Below are positions 4,237 through 5,521 of a DNA stretch of 5,521 nt, piece after piece. Source of the DNA: Gammaproteobacteria bacterium (GTDB lineage: Bacteria > Pseudomonadota > Gammaproteobacteria > SZUA-140); the NCBI GenBank assembly GCA_026994735.1, contig JALWQD010000194.1, positions 1-5,521 of the forward strand, written 5' to 3'. Numbering within the stretch: the stretch's first letter is position 1; every line of letters starts with the position of its first letter. The translations under genes were made by a program, and so were the position numbers. The notes under the pieces were generated by a model, which saw only the letters and a program-made list of their open reading frames with translations, did no database searches and was not told the origin of the DNA.

Positions 4237-5521
4237 CCTGCGTGACTTCATCAGCCAACTCGAGCAGCGCGGCCAGCTAACCCGCGTCAAGCACACGATT
4301 TCACCGCATCTGGAAATGACCGAAATCTGCGACCGCACACTGCGCGCTGACGGGCCGGCACTGCTCTTTGAACGAGCAGCAGGCAGTACGATGCCGGTAC
4401 TGGCCAACCTCTTTGGCAGTGTTGGACGCGTCGCCCTGGGAATGGGTGAGGAATCCCCCCAGGCACTGCGTGAAGTCGGTCAATTACTCGCCTGTCTCAA
4501 GGAACCCGAGCCACCGAAAGGCATGAAAGATGCCTGGGACAAACTGCCGGCCTTCAAACAAGTACTCAATATGGCCCCGCGGAAATTGAAACGCGGCCTC
4601 TGCCAGGAGATCATCATCGAGGGTGAAGACGTCGACCTCACCGAGCTCCCCATCCAGACTTGCTGGCCTGGCGATGCTGCACCTCTGATCACCTGGGCCC
4701 TGGTTGTCACTCGCGGCCCGCACAAGGAACGCCAGAATCTTGGCATCTATCGCCAGCAGCTGATCGGCCGTAACAAACTGATTATGCGCTGGCTCTCCCA
4801 TCGCGGCGGAGCCCTGGATTTTCGCGACTGGCAAACGGCACACCCGGGCGAACCCTTCCCGGTCAGTGTGGTCCTTGGCTGTGACCCGGCCACCCTGCTG
4901 GCCGCTGTGACACCGATCCCCGACAACCTTTCCGAATATGCCTTTGCCGGCTTGTTACGCGGCAGCAAAACCGAACTGGTCAACTGCATCGGCAACGCGC
5001 TGCAGGTCCCGGCCAATGCCGAGATCATCCTTGAGGGGCATATTGCCGCCGGCGAAGAAGCGCTTGAAGGCCCCTTTGGTGACCATACGGGCTATTATAA
5101 TGAACAGGATCACTTCCCCGTCTTTACCGTCGACCGTATCTGTCAGCGCAGTGATGCCATCTATCACAGCACCTATACCGGCAGGCCACCGGATGAGCCG
5201 GCCATACTTGGTGTTGCCCTGAACGAGGTCTTCGTCCCGCTTTTGCAAAAACAATTCCCGGAGATCACGGATTTCTATCTGCCGCCGGAAGGCTGCTCCT
5301 ACCGCCTGGCCTGTGTCAGCATTCGCAAACAATATCCGGGCCATGCCAAGCGCGTCATGCTCGGTATCTGGTCATTTCTGCGCCAGTTCATGTACACCAA
5401 ATTCGTGATTGTCACCGACGATGATATCGACATTCGCAACTGGCCGGATGTTATCTGGGCGATGACAACACGGATGGATCCGGCCCGTGATATGACATTC
5501 ATCGAGCACACACCCATCGAT
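4223..5521 (+). CDS. ubiD: 4-hydroxy-3-polyprenylbenzoate decarboxylase UbiD, N-terminal 433 codons (3' end outside window)
   Basis: UbiD decarboxylates 4-hydroxy-3-octaprenylbenzoate in ubiquinone synthesis, using prenylated FMN supplied by UbiX. The frame stays open from ATG 4223 to the window end, 433 codons or roughly 87% of the E. coli length of about 497. Visible signatures include CWPGDAAPLITWALVVTRGP, NLGIYRQQLIGRN, MRWLSHRGGALD, SEYAFAGLLRG, GPFGDHTGYYN and RPPDEPAILGVALNEVF. With an offset of three from E. coli, N172 and E238 correspond to the Mn2+ ligands, I175-R177 to prenyl-FMN contacts, and D287 to the proposed proton donor. ATG 4223 is preferred because GAG lies 7 nt upstream and MKYRDLRDF matches the family; an in-frame ATG at 4211 would add four residues. 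It overlaps xthA by 14 nt. Confidence 0.97.
   Translation, partial: MKYRDLRDFISQLEQRGQLTRVKHTISPHLEMTEICDRTLRADGPALLFERAAGSTMPVLANLFGSVGRVALGMGEESPQALREVGQLLACLKEPEPPKGMKDAWDKLPAFKQVLNMAPRKLKRGLCQEIIIEGEDVDLTELPIQTCWPGDAAPLITWALVVTRGPHKERQNLGIYRQQLIGRNKLIMRWLSHRGGALDFRDWQTAHPGEPFPVSVVLGCDPATLLAAVTPIPDNLSEYAFAGLLRGSKTELVNCIGNALQVPANAEIILEGHIAAGEEALEGPFGDHTGYYNEQDHFPVFTVDRICQRSDAIYHSTYTGRPPDEPAILGVALNEVFVPLLQKQFPEITDFYLPPEGCSYRLACVSIRKQYPGHAKRVMLGIWSFLRQFMYTKFVIVTDDDIDIRNWPDVIWAMTTRMDPARDMTFIEHTPID

Noticed and set aside
3637..4407. A 256-codon open frame on the minus strand opposite xthA and the start of ubiD
   Set aside because: It lies antisense to a gene whose catalytic residues are all intact, spans two coding genes, and its translation shows no recognisable domain. 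It is a by-product of codon bias in the real genes.
1..5521. CRISPR arrays, insertion sequences, toxin-antitoxin or phage genes
   Set aside because: No regularly spaced repeats, terminal inverted repeats with target duplications, or relevant protein motifs were found on either strand.

Overview
The window looks like ordinary chromosomal housekeeping DNA from a gammaproteobacterium with moderate GC. IspB, S9, L13, exonuclease III and UbiD all read closely along the Escherichia coli proteins as I remember them. Both tRNAs carry an encoded CCA end. The porin-like gene has a Sec signal peptide and a C-terminal phenylalanine, which fits a Gram-negative outer membrane protein. The genus cannot be named from this. 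The strongly acidic porin hints at a marine or mildly halophilic habitat, but that is inference. No transposase, integrase, CRISPR array or phage gene was seen.

Layout. Positions 1-428 (+) hold the 3' end of ispB, followed after 30 nt by tRNA-Pro(CGG) at 459-535 (+). A 168-nt non-coding stretch leads to a strong intrinsic terminator (704-730, minus sense) serving a minus-strand outer membrane beta-barrel gene at 760-1815. That gene is preceded by about 360 nt of AT-rich regulatory DNA with a good sigma70-type promoter, an 11-bp inverted repeat across the promoter and leader, a possible 5-codon leader ORF and duplicated Shine-Dalgarno-like GGGAGAG motifs. Next, all on the minus strand and transcribed towards lower coordinates, come rplM (2743-3171), rpsI (2265-2660) and tRNA-Gln(CTG) (2177-2250), closed by a terminator hairpin (2141-2168). 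The tRNA begins 14 nt after the rpsI stop, so it probably shares the ribosomal protein transcript. Divergent from rplM, xthA (3439-4236, +) overlaps by 14 nt the start of ubiD (4223 to the window end, +).

How the genes fit together. IspB makes the octaprenyl side chain of ubiquinone and UbiD decarboxylates the prenylated ring, so two steps of one pathway flank the window. L13 and S9 are large- and small-subunit ribosomal proteins usually co-transcribed. Exonuclease III is a base-excision-repair enzyme, apparently translationally coupled to ubiD.

No convincing new biological system is visible. The least explained part is the control region of the porin gene (about 1816-1950), where several dyads and a possible leader-peptide arrangement overlap.
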